Shown here in pieces: positions 50,403 to 61,599 of a stretch of DNA of 64,000 nt. The notes below the pieces were generated by a model. It was not told where the DNA came from, did no database searches, and saw only the letters and a list, made by a program, of their open reading frames with translations. Where the stretch lies: positions 61,128,828-61,192,827 of the forward strand of contig NC_063172.1 in assembly GCF_023159225.1 (NCBI RefSeq), given 5' to 3'. Every line of letters begins with the position of its first letter. Within the stretch, counting starts at the first letter, position 1. The stretch is from Perognathus longimembris pacificus. Lineage: Eukaryota > Chordata > Mammalia > Rodentia > Heteromyidae. Position numbers and translations under genes: made by a program.

Positions 50403-52340
50403 CAAAAGTGCTAACAAACTCAACACTGGCTTCTGGAAATCTGTACCTAATTGTCACACACACGAAGTCTGCAGGACAGTCAAGTGCGTGTGAGCTATCG
50501 TGATGTCTTTGGAACGTGACGCTCCTCCTCTTGGCTCAGCTCTTCCCAGGTGTCTGACGCAAGCTTCTTTAGTTGGCCCAGAAATCCAGGTTCAACCTTC
50601 TGCCTCGCAGTGTGAACACATCCAAGTTGTCTTCCAGACGGCTCAAAGCAAGGTCTGAGAATACAGTCACATTACGCCCATCCCAAAGGCAATCGTGGGA
50701 CAGATACAATGTTCTGATTAACCCTCCCCGTGACATACCATCACCTGGAGGCATGCTCAGAAAGGAAAAGTAGGTGAAATGCTAATGAACCTATGAGTCC
50801 TGATACCAGGAAGGAGCAACACTAGGCCAGTAAGGCTACACACATCAAACTATCATTAATATACATTTTTATTGATGGATCTCCAATTCCTGGACTGAGA
50901 GGTTGCTTAGCTCCATTCAATGGTAGCGTCTTCTTGTATAAGGGCAGAGCTTGGTGCTTGGGAGCATTGTGGTTAGCTATACTGGGTGGCCATTACAGAG
51001 TCACTGAGGGGTTAACACTAACAGAGGGAGGAAGCAGTACGGAGCAAGGAGAGAGGTGAGGACACAGTGCTATCCCAGGGATGACCAGTGCAAACCCCCA
51101 CCCTCCCCCCGTCCCCCACTGTAGGGATCTCTGGAGCTGAAATGGCTCTTCAGCCCACTCCCAAGTTGGCACAAGAATTTTTCTTTATATTCTGGCATGC
51201 ACTAGTTAGGTGTGCAAAAACTACTTAGGGATGAGAACAAGATTTTGAGGAGGGCGACGGTCTTCTGTTGAGTAGATTTTTAAGAAGACATACAGAAAAG
51301 ACTTTCCTGGAGACAGCAGGGCCAGTGGCTAGGGATTCAAACCAAAGGCATGGGTTAAAAACCACCCCAGGAGCACAAAGGTAGCAGTGAGACGGCGAAG
51401 CTTTGTCTCCACTACCAACATGCAGAGGATACCACTTTAAACAATCATTTTATGTTTGAATCTAATCAATAAAAATTGGAGGACAAGGAAGCTGAGTTGA
51501 GGAAAGCTTTGTACTTTTTGCCTCAAGAGCCAAAACTGCGACCTGGGCTTTGCTTGAGAGCCCATTTTTTGTTGTTGTTGTTGTTTCTTGTGGAAATTCT
51601 TAGTCATGATGGTAGCTGTCTGAAATCAGGGTACTAATTTCTAGGAGACAAAACTGAGTGGAGAGCACCTGCAACCCGGAAGTGTTCATGACTCTCCAGG
51701 CTGGAAGTAATAGCCAGCACGGAAGGCTTATGGGTGCAGCCATGCTATGTGGTCCTGGCTGGATCGTCTCTGGTTGATTGATAGGATATTTAGTCAGAAA
51801 ATGGGCTCAATCGTTGCCACTGTGGTCTAGTGCCTGGAACTCGCAGATTCTGATTTCAACAGAAAGCCAGGCCTCCTCCCAGTCTGGGGATGGGGTAGGA
51901 GGTAGTGTCTCCCGTCACCTTCCAGGCCTATCAGGATTCATGATTCCCACAGGTCGCCAGTGGAAGGTCCTTACACACGAGAAAATGGCAAAAATCCAGA
52001 GCTTCGATGAAATGAGTCTGTAGAGGTAGGGGATAAACAACACCACCAGAACTTTGACATACTGGAAGCAGTGGTTGGCCAGAAGCAGAAGTAGAAAAAA
52101 TACTCAGCTGCTGAGCCAGTAAGACTCAAAGTAAATAGTTTTAAAGGCTTAGAGTTCATGTATTAATCTCTAGCTGATTAAGTATTTGGGCCATTTCCAA
52201 GTACTGAACATCAGAGGTGAAAAAATGATTCAACAAGCTACCACAAATCTGTGGCACACCAACGCTTAGAATGTATTTTTGCTTAGGACAAAACTGTGCA
52301 ACAAAAGAGGGTTTTGAAGATTAAGTGCTGGTTTTCTGGT
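50403..52340. other. Low-copy sequence, the longest repeat-poor stretch
   Basis: About 1.9 kb in which I recognise no SINE, LINE or exon. It holds a C-rich run (about 51100-51117), a GTT run (51569-51583) and an AATAAA at about 51468. Openings of 61-81 codons are unsupported. If this window carries a conserved non-coding element, this is a good place to look. Confidence 0.5.
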
Positions 52341-52624
52341 CTTGTTTTTTGTTCTTGTCTTAGTTCTGGGGTTGAAGCACACACCTTATCACCCATCCCT
52401 AGCCCCTAGTTTGTTTTTCATTTTTAAAATCAGAAAATTCCAAGCACATATATTTTCTATTCATCTTACATTTTCATAAGAAAACCAGAATTTAAAATGA
52501 GTCAAGATTTGAATTCAAAGAATGTCAAAATGATCAATACCAGCCTTATGTTACATGCTATGTAATCACAATAGTTGAGGAGAAATAGAAAGAAAGGAAA
52601 AACAACTAGGTAAGAAGAGGATAG

Positions 52625-52740
52625 AACTAGAGTGATTTAGGCTCCTTCTTCAGCTCTGTCCCTTGCTACCTATGTGGCTTTAGGCGAATTTCTCAATCCT
52701 CTTAGCCTGTTTGGTGATCTGTGAAGTGGAGATAACAGGT
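52625..52740 (+). mobile_element. MIR SINE fossil
   Basis: CAGCTCTGTCCCTTGCTACC, TGTGGCTTTAGGCGAATTTC, CTGTGAAGTGGAGATAAC follow the MIR core and 3' half. Confidence 0.75.
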
Positions 52741-52747
52741 TACTTTG

Positions 52748-52835
52748 TCTGGGGATGTAGTTCAGTGGTAGAGTGCCTACTTAGCATGCGTGGAATGCTG
52801 GGTTCAATAGGCAACACCATTGGTGGAGGGAATGA
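52748..52835 (+). mobile_element. ID SINE with purine tail
   Basis: GGGGATGTAGTTCAGTGGTAG, GCATGCGTGGAATGC, GGGTTCAATAGGC. The tail runs into GGAA repeats. It lies at the end of a MIR. Confidence 0.78.
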
Positions 52836-52938
52836 GGGGGGAAGGAAGGAAGGAAGGAAAGAAGGAAGGAAGGAAGGAAGGAAGGAAGGAAGGAAGGAAG
52901 GAAGGAAGGAAGGAAGGAAGGAAGGGAGGGAGGAAGGG
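52836..52938. repeat. (GGAA)n tract at an ID tail
   Basis: About 24 GGAA-type units with GAAA and GGGA variants. Confidence 0.94.
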
Positions 52939-53279
52939 CTATCTAAATGGGATGCTGTGAGTATTCAATAAGATGATATGGGCAAAATGTTAGTGTAGTG
53001 CCAGGGAAATAACTTTCTATGAAGACAGGGACTGCTGATACCATTATGTTGATGCAGTCCTTGTCAATGTCATAGAATAGACTAGAATATATAAAATAAT
53101 AGGATAGAATCATATCTAGCCCAAGATAATAATGTCCTTGAATAAAAGGGGGCATGATGAACATATTTCAAGAAAATATTCTCTAGAAAATTGAGAAATA
53201 AATTAAAACAAAGATTTGTTAAGAATTCTACTTTTTCTTCCTTTCTTTCCTTTTCCCCTTCCTTTTTTTTGGGGGGGGG
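52939..53279. other. AT-rich low-copy sequence
   Basis: Nothing recognised. Confidence 0.4.
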
Positions 53280-53568
53280 AGGCGTGCTTCAAGCTTGCTA
53301 AGCAAATGCCCCCATGCCACCATCCCCCCTTTTTGCACTGGTTGTTTTAAGAGAGAGCCTCAGTTTTTGCCTGGCACATGTCTACATAGTGATGCTATTC
53401 ATTTATGCTCCCTTACATAGAGGGAATAGCAGGTGTGTATCACCCACCCTGATTCTTCCATTAAGGAGTCTCACTCACCTGTGGTCCAGGCTGGTCTGGA
53501 ACTGCAATCCTCCGGATCCCAGCTATCTAAGCAACTAGGATGATGGAAGTGAGAAACCAAGTCTGCTC
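53280..53568 (-). mobile_element. Three-part SINE fossil (B1-B1-tRNA), antisense
   Basis: Reading right to left: a B1 unit (about 53460-53568, CAGGCTGGTCTGGAACTGC in reverse), a second B1 unit (about 53345-53450) and a tRNA-like piece (CTTCAAGCTTGCTAAGC, about 53288). Same order as 13690-13965. Confidence 0.5.
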
Positions 53569-53684
53569 CTACCTTTGTCTTCACTTGCTTTCCTCTAGGA
53601 AATACCTTCACAGACACGCCCAGAAATCCACTACACTATGTCTTAGTTATCTTCACAATTCTATCAAGTTAATAACAAGATTAA

Positions 53685-53755
53685 TCATCACTTGAGAGGC
53701 TGAGGCCAGAGTTTTCCAAGCTAGTCTCAGCCATATAGTGAAGGGAAAATATTAC
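53685..53755 (+). mobile_element. B1 SINE fragment
   Basis: CACTTGAGAGGCTGAGGCCAG then AGTCTCAGCCATATAGTG. Confidence 0.5.
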
Positions 53756-53817
53756 TGATTATATAGTATAATATAGTATAGAATAAGTGATTAAAAAAAA
53801 TCTGTGCTCATTTTGTT

Positions 53818-54057
53818 TGTGTATGCTGGTTCTGTGCTGGAGCTTGAACTCAGGGCCTGGGCACTGTTCCTGAGCTCTTTTGCTCATGGCTAGCACTCTA
53901 CCATTTGAGCCACACCTCCATTTCTGGACTATTTTTTGTATTTAATTTGTGATAAGAGGCTCATGGACTTTCCTGCCTGGATGGTTTTGATTCATTGCCC
54001 TCAGATCTCAGCTTCTTGAGTCACTAGCATTACAGGCGTGAGCCACCAGTGCCTAGC
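53818..54057 (-). mobile_element. B1-Geo SINE, antisense
   Basis: GGAGCTTGAACTCAGGGCC, CTCTACCATTTGAGCCAC, TTAATTTGTGATAAGAGG and ACAGGCGTGAGCCACCAGTG. Confidence 0.86.
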
Positions 54058-54123
54058 ATGATAGATGAATTTTTACTTCGTATTTCTGATCATGACCATC
54101 TTCTAAATTTTCTCTACAAAATC

Positions 54124-54163
54124 ATACATATATATGCATATATATATGTATATATATATATAG
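54124..54163. repeat. (TA)n microsatellite
   Basis: TATATGCA/TATATG then TA units. Confidence 0.9.
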
Positions 54164-54167
54164 TTTT

Positions 54168-54385
54168 TATCAGTACTAGGAAATGATCTCAGGGCTTTCA
54201 CTCTAATTCACCTTTAAGGTCATAACTGATGCTCTATTACTTGTGCCATGTCTCTCTAGCTCCGATATTTTGCCAGCTAATTGGAAACACTCATTTCTTG
54301 GATGTGTGTGTTCATGCTGGCTTCAAACTGTGATCCTCCAGTTTCAACCTCTTGAATCTGTAGGATTGTAGTCCTGAAATTCCAG
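54168..54385 (-). mobile_element. B1-Geo SINE, antisense, old
   Basis: CTAGGAAATGATCTCAGGGC, CTCTATTACTTGTGCCATG, GCCAGCTAATTGGAAAC and a degraded B1 head ending GTAGGATTGTAGTCC. Confidence 0.65.
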
Positions 54386-54427
54386 AGCTTGGGTTTTGTT
54401 AATAATAATGGAATTGAGTGTTTTTGT

Positions 54428-54505
54428 CCTATTCTGGTGCTGAGGATTGAACATGTTTGGCTTTATGCACACACTCTTGCCTGTGACCTACATCCCTAGT
54501 CCTAA
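54428..54505 (-). mobile_element. ID SINE, antisense
   Basis: CTGGTGCTGAGGATTGAACATG and CACACTCTTGCCTGTGACC, an ID in reverse. Confidence 0.6.
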
Positions 54506-54539
54506 ATTGAAGATTTTTTAAATGATGTAGCAGAAAGAA

Positions 54540-55690
54540 TGGTAGAAAAACCATTGTCAGTTATTCATCTAAAAGAAGATTAATATCTGTACTATATAAA
54601 GAACTCAAAACATTAAAAACCTGAGGAATAAAATCCAACCAATAAATGGACAAATGAGCTAAACAGACCCTTCTGAGAAGGAGTACAAATGGCCAATAAG
54701 TACAAGGGGAAAATGCTCACATCTCTAGTCATCAGGGAAATGCCAAACCACACAGAAATTCCATCTCACTCAGTCAGAACACTATCATCAAGAAAATCCC
54801 AAGCAAGTGCTGGCAAGAACTAGGCAAAAAGAAATCCTTATGTTATATACTGTTGGTGGAACATAAATTAGTACAGCCTCTACGGAAATCAGTACAGAGG
54901 TTCATCAGAAGACAAAAATAAAGCTACAATGTAATCCAGCTATTCCACTCTTGGGTGTATGCCCAAATGACTCAAAGTCAACATACAATAATGGCATCAA
55001 AATACCCTTAGATGATAGCCAGTTTATGAAATCTGCATAGGTGCCTATCACCTGGATGAATGGTATGTACACACAATGGAGCATTATTCAACAATAAAAA
55101 TAATAAAATTATGTCACTGGGCGTCAGGGGCTCAGGCCTGGAATCCTAGCTACCCAGGAGGCTGAGATCTGAGGATCATGGTTCAGAACCAGCCCAGGCA
55201 GCAAAGTCCATGAGACTCTTAGCTCCATTGAACCACCAGAATACTGGAAGTGGTGCTGTGGCTGAAGTAGTAGAGTGCTAGCCTTGAGCTGAAGAGCTCA
55301 GGGACAGTGCCCAGGCCCAGAGCTCAAGCCCCACAACTGACAGGGGGCAGGGGTGGAGGGGGTGGAGGGTGGAAATGTCATGTGTAGGAAGATAGCTGGA
55401 ACTGAAATCTTTATGTCAAGCAAAAATAAATCACACTCAGGCAAGCACTGAATGTTTTCTCTCATAAGTGTCATCCAAAAAATAAAAAAAAATAAAAATT
55501 GTATAGAAACAGGATCGTATTGGAGGGGAGGAAGAGAACCAGGAGGAGGAGGAATAAAAGAGGATAATGGGGGGGGGATTAATATGATTAAAGTGCATCG
55601 CAACCATATATGAAATGTCACAGTGAAACTCTTTACTTTGTTCAATTTGCATACACCAATAGAAAACATTTTAAACAATCTACCATCTGA
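54540..55690 (+). mobile_element. LINE-1 ORF2 3' end and 3' UTR, old
   Basis: TATATAAAGAACTCAAAACATT, CATTTGGCC-type and CTAGTCATCAGGGAAATGCC, CTGTTGGTGGAACATAAATTAG and ATGGAGCATTATTCAACAATA are successive ORF2 segments. Stops and frameshifts are frequent. The 3' UTR (55350-55690) is an older type than subfamilies A and B (AAATGTCACAGTGAAACTC). A B1-Geo is inserted at 55115-55345. Confidence 0.83.
55115..55345 (+). mobile_element. B1-Geo SINE, nested in L1
   Basis: GGAATCCTAGCTACCCAGG, GTGCTGTGGCTGAAGTAG, GAGCTGAAGAGCTCAGGG and CAAGCCCCACAACTG. It shares GAGCTGAAGAGCTC with the 47938 copy. The tail is G-rich. Confidence 0.87.
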
Positions 55691-56865
55691 AGTAATAATA
55701 TTTACCAAAGAATTACAAACCCATGCCCATGGCCAAGATTTAAGGAAATACTAAAGAAAAACAAATGTGCTTATTCTTAGAATTTAGTATTCCCATAGTA
55801 AGATGACAAGATTACAAAAGCATAATAGTTTCATAGTGAAAAAGGCCTATCCAAAATAAAATTTGGCCATACTTTTTTTTGCAGAATAAAAGTGTTGTGC
55901 AATGTAAGAGTATCAGAACTTACAGTGCATGTCACTTAGCATAAAGTTCTCAAATGTTAATTGTTTGAAATAAAAATGTTATTCAGAAAAAAATGTATTA
56001 GAAGTAGGAGGATCAGAGACAGAGATTCTAGCCTGTCGTGAGGAGCTGGCTACTTAGGGAGAAACTACTAGAAGGGAACAGAGTCAAGGATGAGGTTTTG
56101 GTTTGTTTGTTTTTAAATGAGTCTTTTCTAATCGGGAAAGGGCATAACAAGACACCCACACAATCCAGCACTGACACAATATACTGTGGAGACAGACCAT
56201 GTCATAGAACGGCCTCTGAGCAAGTCCCATTATCTTTAGAAGCTTCCATGACTCATCTCTCTTAGAAAGGTGACTCCAGCATCCGTCTGCTGCTTTGTCC
56301 AGTTTTTCCTTGGCATGCACCCACGCATACTCCACAGTAGCCGAGGGCTTACTCATCATTGCAAGCACAGCATGAACTCTGCTGCTTCCCTTCGGCTGCT
56401 TCCTTTCAGTCTGGACTGTTGTGCAGCCTTTCCCTCCCCTCAGAACAGAAGCAGCTTAACTGCCTTGCACTCCTCCACCCCGTGCCACATGACTAGGACA
56501 CCATCATCTAGCTCCATTGTCTTTCAGTTTCCTGTGACACCTCTCTCCCTGGATAATCTTCACTCTTTACCCAGCTTGGATACTCCACAGCAGTGAGCAC
56601 AGTGCTTCTAAATGTTTGTTGACTTTCCCTGAAGGTGGCCGCAGACTGAAGGTACCAAATAGTCATAGATCCATAACCTTGAAGACTTGTGCAGTGGAGG
56701 GATAATTAAATTAACCCCAGATTCAGATGAGTTACAGAAAAGAAACCGCATTTGTGATCTGTTCTACAAAGAAATCCTTTGCACTTTGCAGTTAATAAAT
56801 GATACAATACAGAAATGTCTACCAACACAGAACTCCAGTATAAATATAGCCAAATTAAGATGTAT
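55691..56865. other. Low-copy sequence
   Basis: No repeat or exon recognised. A 108-codon opening at 56270-56596 has no known similarity. Confidence 0.45.
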
Positions 56866-56997
56866 TTAACCTTGGCATAATGATTTGTACCTAGAGTCCC
56901 AGCACTTAGAATTAGGCAGAAGACAGAAGATGAAACAGAGGATGGGAAATTACAAAGAAGCTTGAGCTGTACACTGAGCCTATCTCAGAAAAAGAAC
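56866..56997 (+). mobile_element. B1-type SINE, diverged
   Basis: CTTGGCATAATGATTTGTACC, CCCAGCACTTAGAATTAGG and GAGCCTATCTCAGAAAAAG. Confidence 0.55.
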
Positions 56998-57054
56998 AGA
57001 TAACCAACTTTTGAAAGATCTATTTAAACATTGTTCACAGTTTCTTCTTTTTTT

Positions 57055-57345
57055 ATTAGAATACATTCGTTTTTTTGTTTTTTCCTGGGGTGTTTCAATG
57101 TAACATGTCCACATATACAATGTATCAACCATACCCCTGCTATTGCTTTCTGCTGTCCCACTCCCCCCTTTCCAAAATAGATTCAACAGGCTTCTTTGTT
57201 CTAGTTCCATACATGTAAACTACTTCCACCATATTCATCCTCTTTCACCCCCAACACTACCGCCTGCCCCTGCCCAGCTCATCTTCTTTCTTATTGAAGT
57301 AGCACAACTTTCAAATCTATATGTTTTTAAGTTACGTTTACAAAA
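57055..57345 (-). repeat. Pyrimidine-rich repeat, probably antisense L1 3' UTR
   Basis: CCTGGGGTGTTTCAATGTAAC and ACATATACAATGTATCAACC then C-rich DNA. The layout resembles the antisense L1 3' UTR at 35590-35730. Confidence 0.45.
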
Positions 57346-57415
57346 GCCAATTCTAGTTACTTTTTCATTTTACTACTAAATACCATATCAGCATACTCTG
57401 TGAGAAAAGGTCTGG

Positions 57416-57507
57416 CTATATGTATATATGTAAATATACGTACATACATACATACATACACACATACATACATACATGCATGCATGCATACATATATACA
57501 CACACAT
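57416..57507. repeat. (TACA)n/(TGCA) repeat
   Basis: TATATGTA then about 15 CATA/TACA units with GCAT variants. Confidence 0.92.
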
Positions 57508-57545
57508 GGGGTTCTGCGAATGACAAATTGGGTAACTATAAAAAT

Positions 57546-57779
57546 ATATGCTGGGTGCTGGTGGCTCATGTCTGTGATCCTAGCTATTCAAGAGGCTAAG
57601 ATTCAGGGATTGCAGTTTGAAGTCAGAATAGACAGGAAAGTCTGTAAGACTATCCCCAATTCGCTACCAAAAAAAGCTGGAAGAGGTGCTGGCTATGGCT
57701 CAAGTGGTAGAATGCTAGTCTTAAGCAAAAAAATCTTAGGGGCAGCTTCTAGGCACTCAGTTCAAGCCTAGGACCAGCG

Positions 57780-57780
<1 letters not shown>
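57546..57780 (+). mobile_element. B1-Geo SINE
   Basis: GCTGGGTGCTGGTGGCTCATG, CTATTCAAGAGGCTAAG, GCTATGGCTCAAGTGGTAG and ACTCAGTTCAAGCC, ending ACCAGCGCACGC. Confidence 0.87.

Positions 57781-57816
<36 letters not shown>
57781..57816. repeat. (CA)n microsatellite at a SINE tail
   Basis: About 16 CA units. Confidence 0.95.
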
Positions 57817-58884
57817 ACAATTGTGATGTCTAATGCTTAGGCATATATACGCCGTGTCTATACTGCCTATACATCAGTGACCTGGAAATCACAAAATGTA
57901 GGCTATACAGTAAATGTTGTCTAACTGTTTGTGTAAAGCATTCTTCTTGCAATCATTTAGTATGTTGCAGCTTGCAGGGGTGGGGAGGGGGAGTGTCCAA
58001 GAAGTCATATACAGAGAGATCCTCAAAAATGTAATCAAGGCTGTCATGGCAATCTGAGGTTAGTTCCCAGTAGGTGGCCAGCTCGATCCCCTGGTCTTGT
58101 GATCTTCTAACTGTCTCAGCACCACAACCCACTCCAAGAGAATCAGGAAGCCCCTGATCAGTCAAAAGACTCATGAAAAAGAATCCCCTGTTATGTGGAG
58201 TGGTGTGGACTCCGCAAGGCAAGAAGACACAGCAGGCTACAAGAACAAAACCAGAAAAACCAACACACTGTGGAAAGTTGGAGAATCCTTTCCAGAGAAA
58301 ATCTATTATTTGCATGAAATCTGAAAGAAAAGAAAAATACAAGGTAAATTCTAGGCAGAGAGAGGGAAAAGAGAGAGAGAGAAAAAGCCTTTGCTTGAAG
58401 GGAATATGTCTTTAAGAAATAAATGAAGATTATTTCCATGTGAATCTTCACCAAATTATGAATCATATAGAAAAGAAAAGCCTATGTATTATGCATACTG
58501 ATGTATTTTGTATGGTAATAGTATAAGAAAATGAAAGCCCAGAGCTAAAACTGATGTCTATTCTTGCTTATTAATATACACTTGCTATTACGAGCCATCT
58601 GTGACACAAACACATTGTTCTGGGACCATCTGTATTGGTCTTAATCTAACGGTTTAAATAATGGCTTGTGCCCTCATTAGGAGATATTAGCACCTCAAAA
58701 TGTATTTGCTGGAAATGGCAAGATAAGATACTACACTGTAAACTAATACACCTAACTACTGGAAGAAAAGGAGCCAACAGACCTTGAGCCCCTTCTGAAA
58801 GCCAGGACATTTTTTTTATCTACTGATCATCGGAGAAGTCTCATGAACAAGTATTATTCCTTCCTTACTAAAAGAAAGCAAGTT
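57817..58884. other. Low-copy sequence with a minus-strand opening
   Basis: A 129-codon minus-strand opening (57953-58342) is the longest one here that crosses no recognised repeat. The peptide (for example LTDQGLPDSLGVGCGAETVR) matches nothing I know, and no splice sites frame it convincingly. Confidence 0.4.
58067..58081 (+). promoter_or_regulatory. Weak CTCF-like motif
   Basis: CCAGTAGGTGGCCAG fits CCASYAGRKGGC but departs from the consensus at the last three positions. Confidence 0.3.
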
Positions 58885-58990
58885 TTTCGAAGCTTCATTA
58901 ACTTACTCATGATCACACCGCTCAAAAATGGCAGAGCCAAGATGTAAATCCCAGGCTCCCTGACTCCAAAGTCTATGGTCTCTGCGGAAG
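58885..58990 (+). mobile_element. MIR SINE fossil
   Basis: CATTAACTTACTCATGATCAC, AATGGCAGAGCCAAGATG, CCCAGGCTCCCTGACTCC, AAAGTCTATGGTCTC, the MIR 3' half in order. Confidence 0.8.
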
Positions 58991-59434
58991 CTGCTGTTAG
59001 CTGCCTTCCTTGCACTGGCTTACCCTTCCTTCTAGACTTTGGTTTGAGCATTTACATCCTCTCATGAAGCTAAGTGAGGGAACTTCAAGGGTAGGTCTCT
59101 GGACTGTAGCAGAATTTCTTAGCAACAGGTGCAACTGGTATTGCAGGTTGGCCTGTTCTTTGCCATATAGGGAGGTCTTATGCATCTTTGGAGATTTAGC
59201 ATTACTGACCTTCACTAGAAATCATTTTATCATCTCAAAATGCACAGTGCCAGCATGCTGCTTGAAAATGGCTATTCCACAGGGTGGGCCGTGCCTCGTG
59301 ACAACGATGGGTTTTACCCAGGAATTTACCGAAGCATTTGAAAGGAATTTCTGTCCCAAATGACTAGTCCAGGAGTTGGAAAGCAGTTTGGGCCAATGAA
59401 ATCTCTGCCCGGGACCTAGACATTTCAAATATTT

Positions 59435-59475
<41 letters not shown>

Positions 59476-60191
59476 CTTACCCAACTTTCTGTTCACCATT
59501 TCAGTTTCTTTCTGCATCTGCCTTCCATGTTACTCCCTCCTCTCTGTCGAGGTTCCCTTTCGGGTTCAGGGTACATTTCTTTGCTCGCCTTTTTGATCCT
59601 GCCACTTCTCACTTCCAAAGAATTCTCTGCCTTAAGTATTTTCGCTTTTCTTAACTCTGCAGCCTCTCCCTTTCTGCTGCTCTCTCCCCAAACCACAGGA
59701 ATACAGCCTGACTTCTTCTCTCAGTTACCAGTCTTTCTCTCCCTCTCTTGCCCTTCACAGACAAATTCCTACAAATGACATCTCCACCTGCTTCTCCTCA
59801 GTTAGACCTTACTGTTATCTCATTAAGGCCTCTCATTTGCCTAATGAAACTACATGTCAATGTTTACCAATTATCTATTTGCCCAATAAGAGTTTTCATG
59901 TTTCCACTACCTTCTACTGTGGTAGCCAGTTCCTCAGTTCTTTCTTCCTGTGGCGTCCGTACCACCACTGCTCTGCATTCGGTTAAGCAATAATTACAGG
60001 AGGCACTTCTTTGGGACTAAGCCCCTGCAGTGGGCCCCGGGAGACCAGGCTACCAACCAAAATGGAGTCCCTCATGCTAAAACTGCACATTACCAACTGC
60101 TCAAAGCATCTTCAGGGAAATCAGAGTTAGAAAGATAATAGCCAACTTCCCAAGTATCCGAGTTGGAATTGACTTGATAAGAATGTTTCCT
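58991..60191. other. Low-copy sequence with one CA repeat
   Basis: No gene or SINE recognised. It holds the CA microsatellite at 59436-59470. Confidence 0.45.
59436..59470. repeat. (CA)n microsatellite
   Basis: About 17 CA units, not at a SINE tail. Confidence 0.95.
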
Positions 60192-60205
60192 CTACTTTAA
60201 TCTTT

Positions 60206-60414
60206 TTCTTTTCTTTTTTTTTTTGCCAATACTAGAGTTTGAACTCAGGGCCTGGGCACTGTTCCTGAGCTTCTTTTTGCTCAAGGCTACCATTCTAACA
60301 CTTGAGCCACAGTACCACTTCTAGCCTTTTCTGTGTATGTGGTACTGAGGAATCAAGGCCAGAGCTTTGTGCATGCTAGGCAAGCTCTCGACCACTAAGC
60401 CACCTTCCCAGCCC
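60206..60414 (-). mobile_element. IDL-Geo SINE, antisense, older subfamily
   Basis: T-rich start, CTAGAGTTTGAACTCAGGGCC, and CACCTTCCCAGCCC end. TSD CTACTTTAATCTTT exact at 60192-60205 and 60415-60428. Confidence 0.92.
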
Positions 60415-60478
60415 CTACTTTAATCTTTATATAGAAGTAATCTGGGGGGAAAAATCAGTTATTTTGCTTTTGTTCTTT

Positions 60479-60735
60479 TTGTTTGTTTTTTGTTTCTTTT
60501 GTTGTTGTTGTTGTTTGTGGTGGGGTTTTTTTTGTTTGTTTTTTACCAGTCCTGGGCCTTGGACTCAGAACCTGAGCACTGTCCCTGGCTTCTTTTTGCT
60601 CAAGGCTAGCACTCTGCCACTTGAGCCACAGCGCCACTTCCGGCTTTTTCTGTATATGTGGTGCTGAGGAATTGAACCCAGGGCTTCATGTATACAAGGT
60701 GAGCACTTTACCACTAGGCCATATTCCCAGTCCCC
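60479..60735 (-). mobile_element. IDL-Geo SINE, antisense, long tail
   Basis: About 70 bases of T/G-rich tail (TTGTTG units), then ACCAGTCCTGGGCCTTGGAC, ending CATATTCCCAGTCCC. TSD TTTGCTTTTGTTCTTT / TTTGCTCTTGTTCTTT (60463-60478 and 60736-60751). Confidence 0.93.
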
Positions 60736-60819
60736 TTTGCTCTTGTTCTTTCTTCCTGCCTTATGGTAAAAGGAAAGTAACTTTGAAATGATCAGTTGTC
60801 TTTTGGGGGATGGGGAAAG

Positions 60820-60925
60820 GGGTTCTTTTGGTTTGTGGTGCTTTATAAAGCCAGTTTGTCTGTCACTTGAGCTGCACCACCAGTCCTTTTTATGCTGGTT
60901 ATTTTTTATTTCTTCTTCCTTTCTT
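60820..60925 (-). mobile_element. Degraded antisense Geo-type fragment
   Basis: GTCACTTGAGCTGCACCACC and ATGCTGGTTATTTTTTA recall the reversed Geo A box and linker. Confidence 0.35.
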
Positions 60926-61157
60926 TCCTTTTTTTGGTCAGTCATGGGGCTTAAATACTGAGCCAGGACTCTGTCTCTGAGCTTTTCAGCTTAAGGCTAG
61001 TGCTTTACCACTTTGAGCCACAGCACCACTTCTGGTTTTTCTGGTGGTTAATTGGAGATAAGAGTCTCACAGACTTTGCTGGCTTTGAACTTTGACTTTC
61101 AGATCTCAGCATCCTGAGTAGCTAGGATTACAGGCACAAGCCACTGACACCCCGCTT
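60926..61157 (-). mobile_element. B1-Geo SINE, antisense
   Basis: GGTCAGTCATGGGGCTTAAAT, GAGCCACAGCACCACTTCTGG, GTTAATTGGAGATAAGAG and CCTGAGTAGCTAGGATTACAGG. Confidence 0.86.
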
Positions 61158-61159
61158 TA

Positions 61160-61280
61160 CTCTGGTTATTTTTGAAATAGGGTCTTGAGTTTATCCCAGA
61201 TTGATCTGGACTGTGAATCTCCTGTTTATGCCTCCCGCACAGCTGGGATGGTAAGTATGCAACAAAGCACCAGCTATTTC
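61160..61280 (-). mobile_element. B1-type SINE, antisense, diverged
   Basis: TTTGAAATAGGGTCTTGAG to GCCTCCCGCACAGCTGGG. Confidence 0.55.
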
Positions 61281-61297
61281 TTTTAAGATGGATCTCT

Positions 61298-61375
61298 GTG
61301 GCCTGGAAAGTGCAAGGCCCTGAGTTCTGTCCTCAGCTCTGCAAATTAAAAAAAAAAAAAAAAGAAAAAAAAAAA
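61298..61375 (+). mobile_element. ID SINE, 5'-truncated, with A tail
   Basis: AGTGCAAGGCCCTGAGTTCTG and CTCAGCTCTGC then an A-rich tail. TSD AAGATGGATCTCTG / AAGATGGATATCTG lies outside both this element and the IDL-Geo inserted in its tail. Confidence 0.78.
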
Positions 61376-61588
61376 GGGCTGGGGATATAGCCTAGTGGCA
61401 AGAGTGCCTGCCTCGGATACACAAGGCCCTAGGTTCGATTCCCCAGCACCACATATACAGAAAACGGCCAGAAGCGGCGCTGTGGCTCAAGTGGCAGAGT
61501 GCTAGCCTTGAGCGGGAAGAAGCCAGGGACAGTGCTCAGACCCTGAGTCCAAGGCCCAGGACTGGCCAAAAAAAAAAAAAAAAAAAAA
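61376..61588 (+). mobile_element. IDL-Geo SINE, youngest subfamily, in an ID tail
   Basis: GGGCTGGGGATATAGCC with the markers GGATACACAAGGCCCTAGG and GAGCGGGAAGAAGCC. A20 tail. It inserted into the A tail of the ID at 61298, so its own TSD is hidden in A residues. Confidence 0.94.
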
Positions 61589-61599
61589 GATGGATATCT

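Noticed and set aside
52836..52938. CRISPR-like array
   Set aside because: Regular GGAA units have no spacers, and the DNA is mammalian. It is a tetranucleotide microsatellite.
57953..58342. 129-codon minus-strand open frame in low-copy DNA
   Set aside because: No known similarity, no convincing splice sites or start context. Kept only as a note in the surrounding block.
60000..60140. Possible retroviral or repeat-derived piece (AAAATGGAGTCCCTCATGC)
   Set aside because: It felt familiar but I could not place it in a family or find boundaries, so no feature is claimed.
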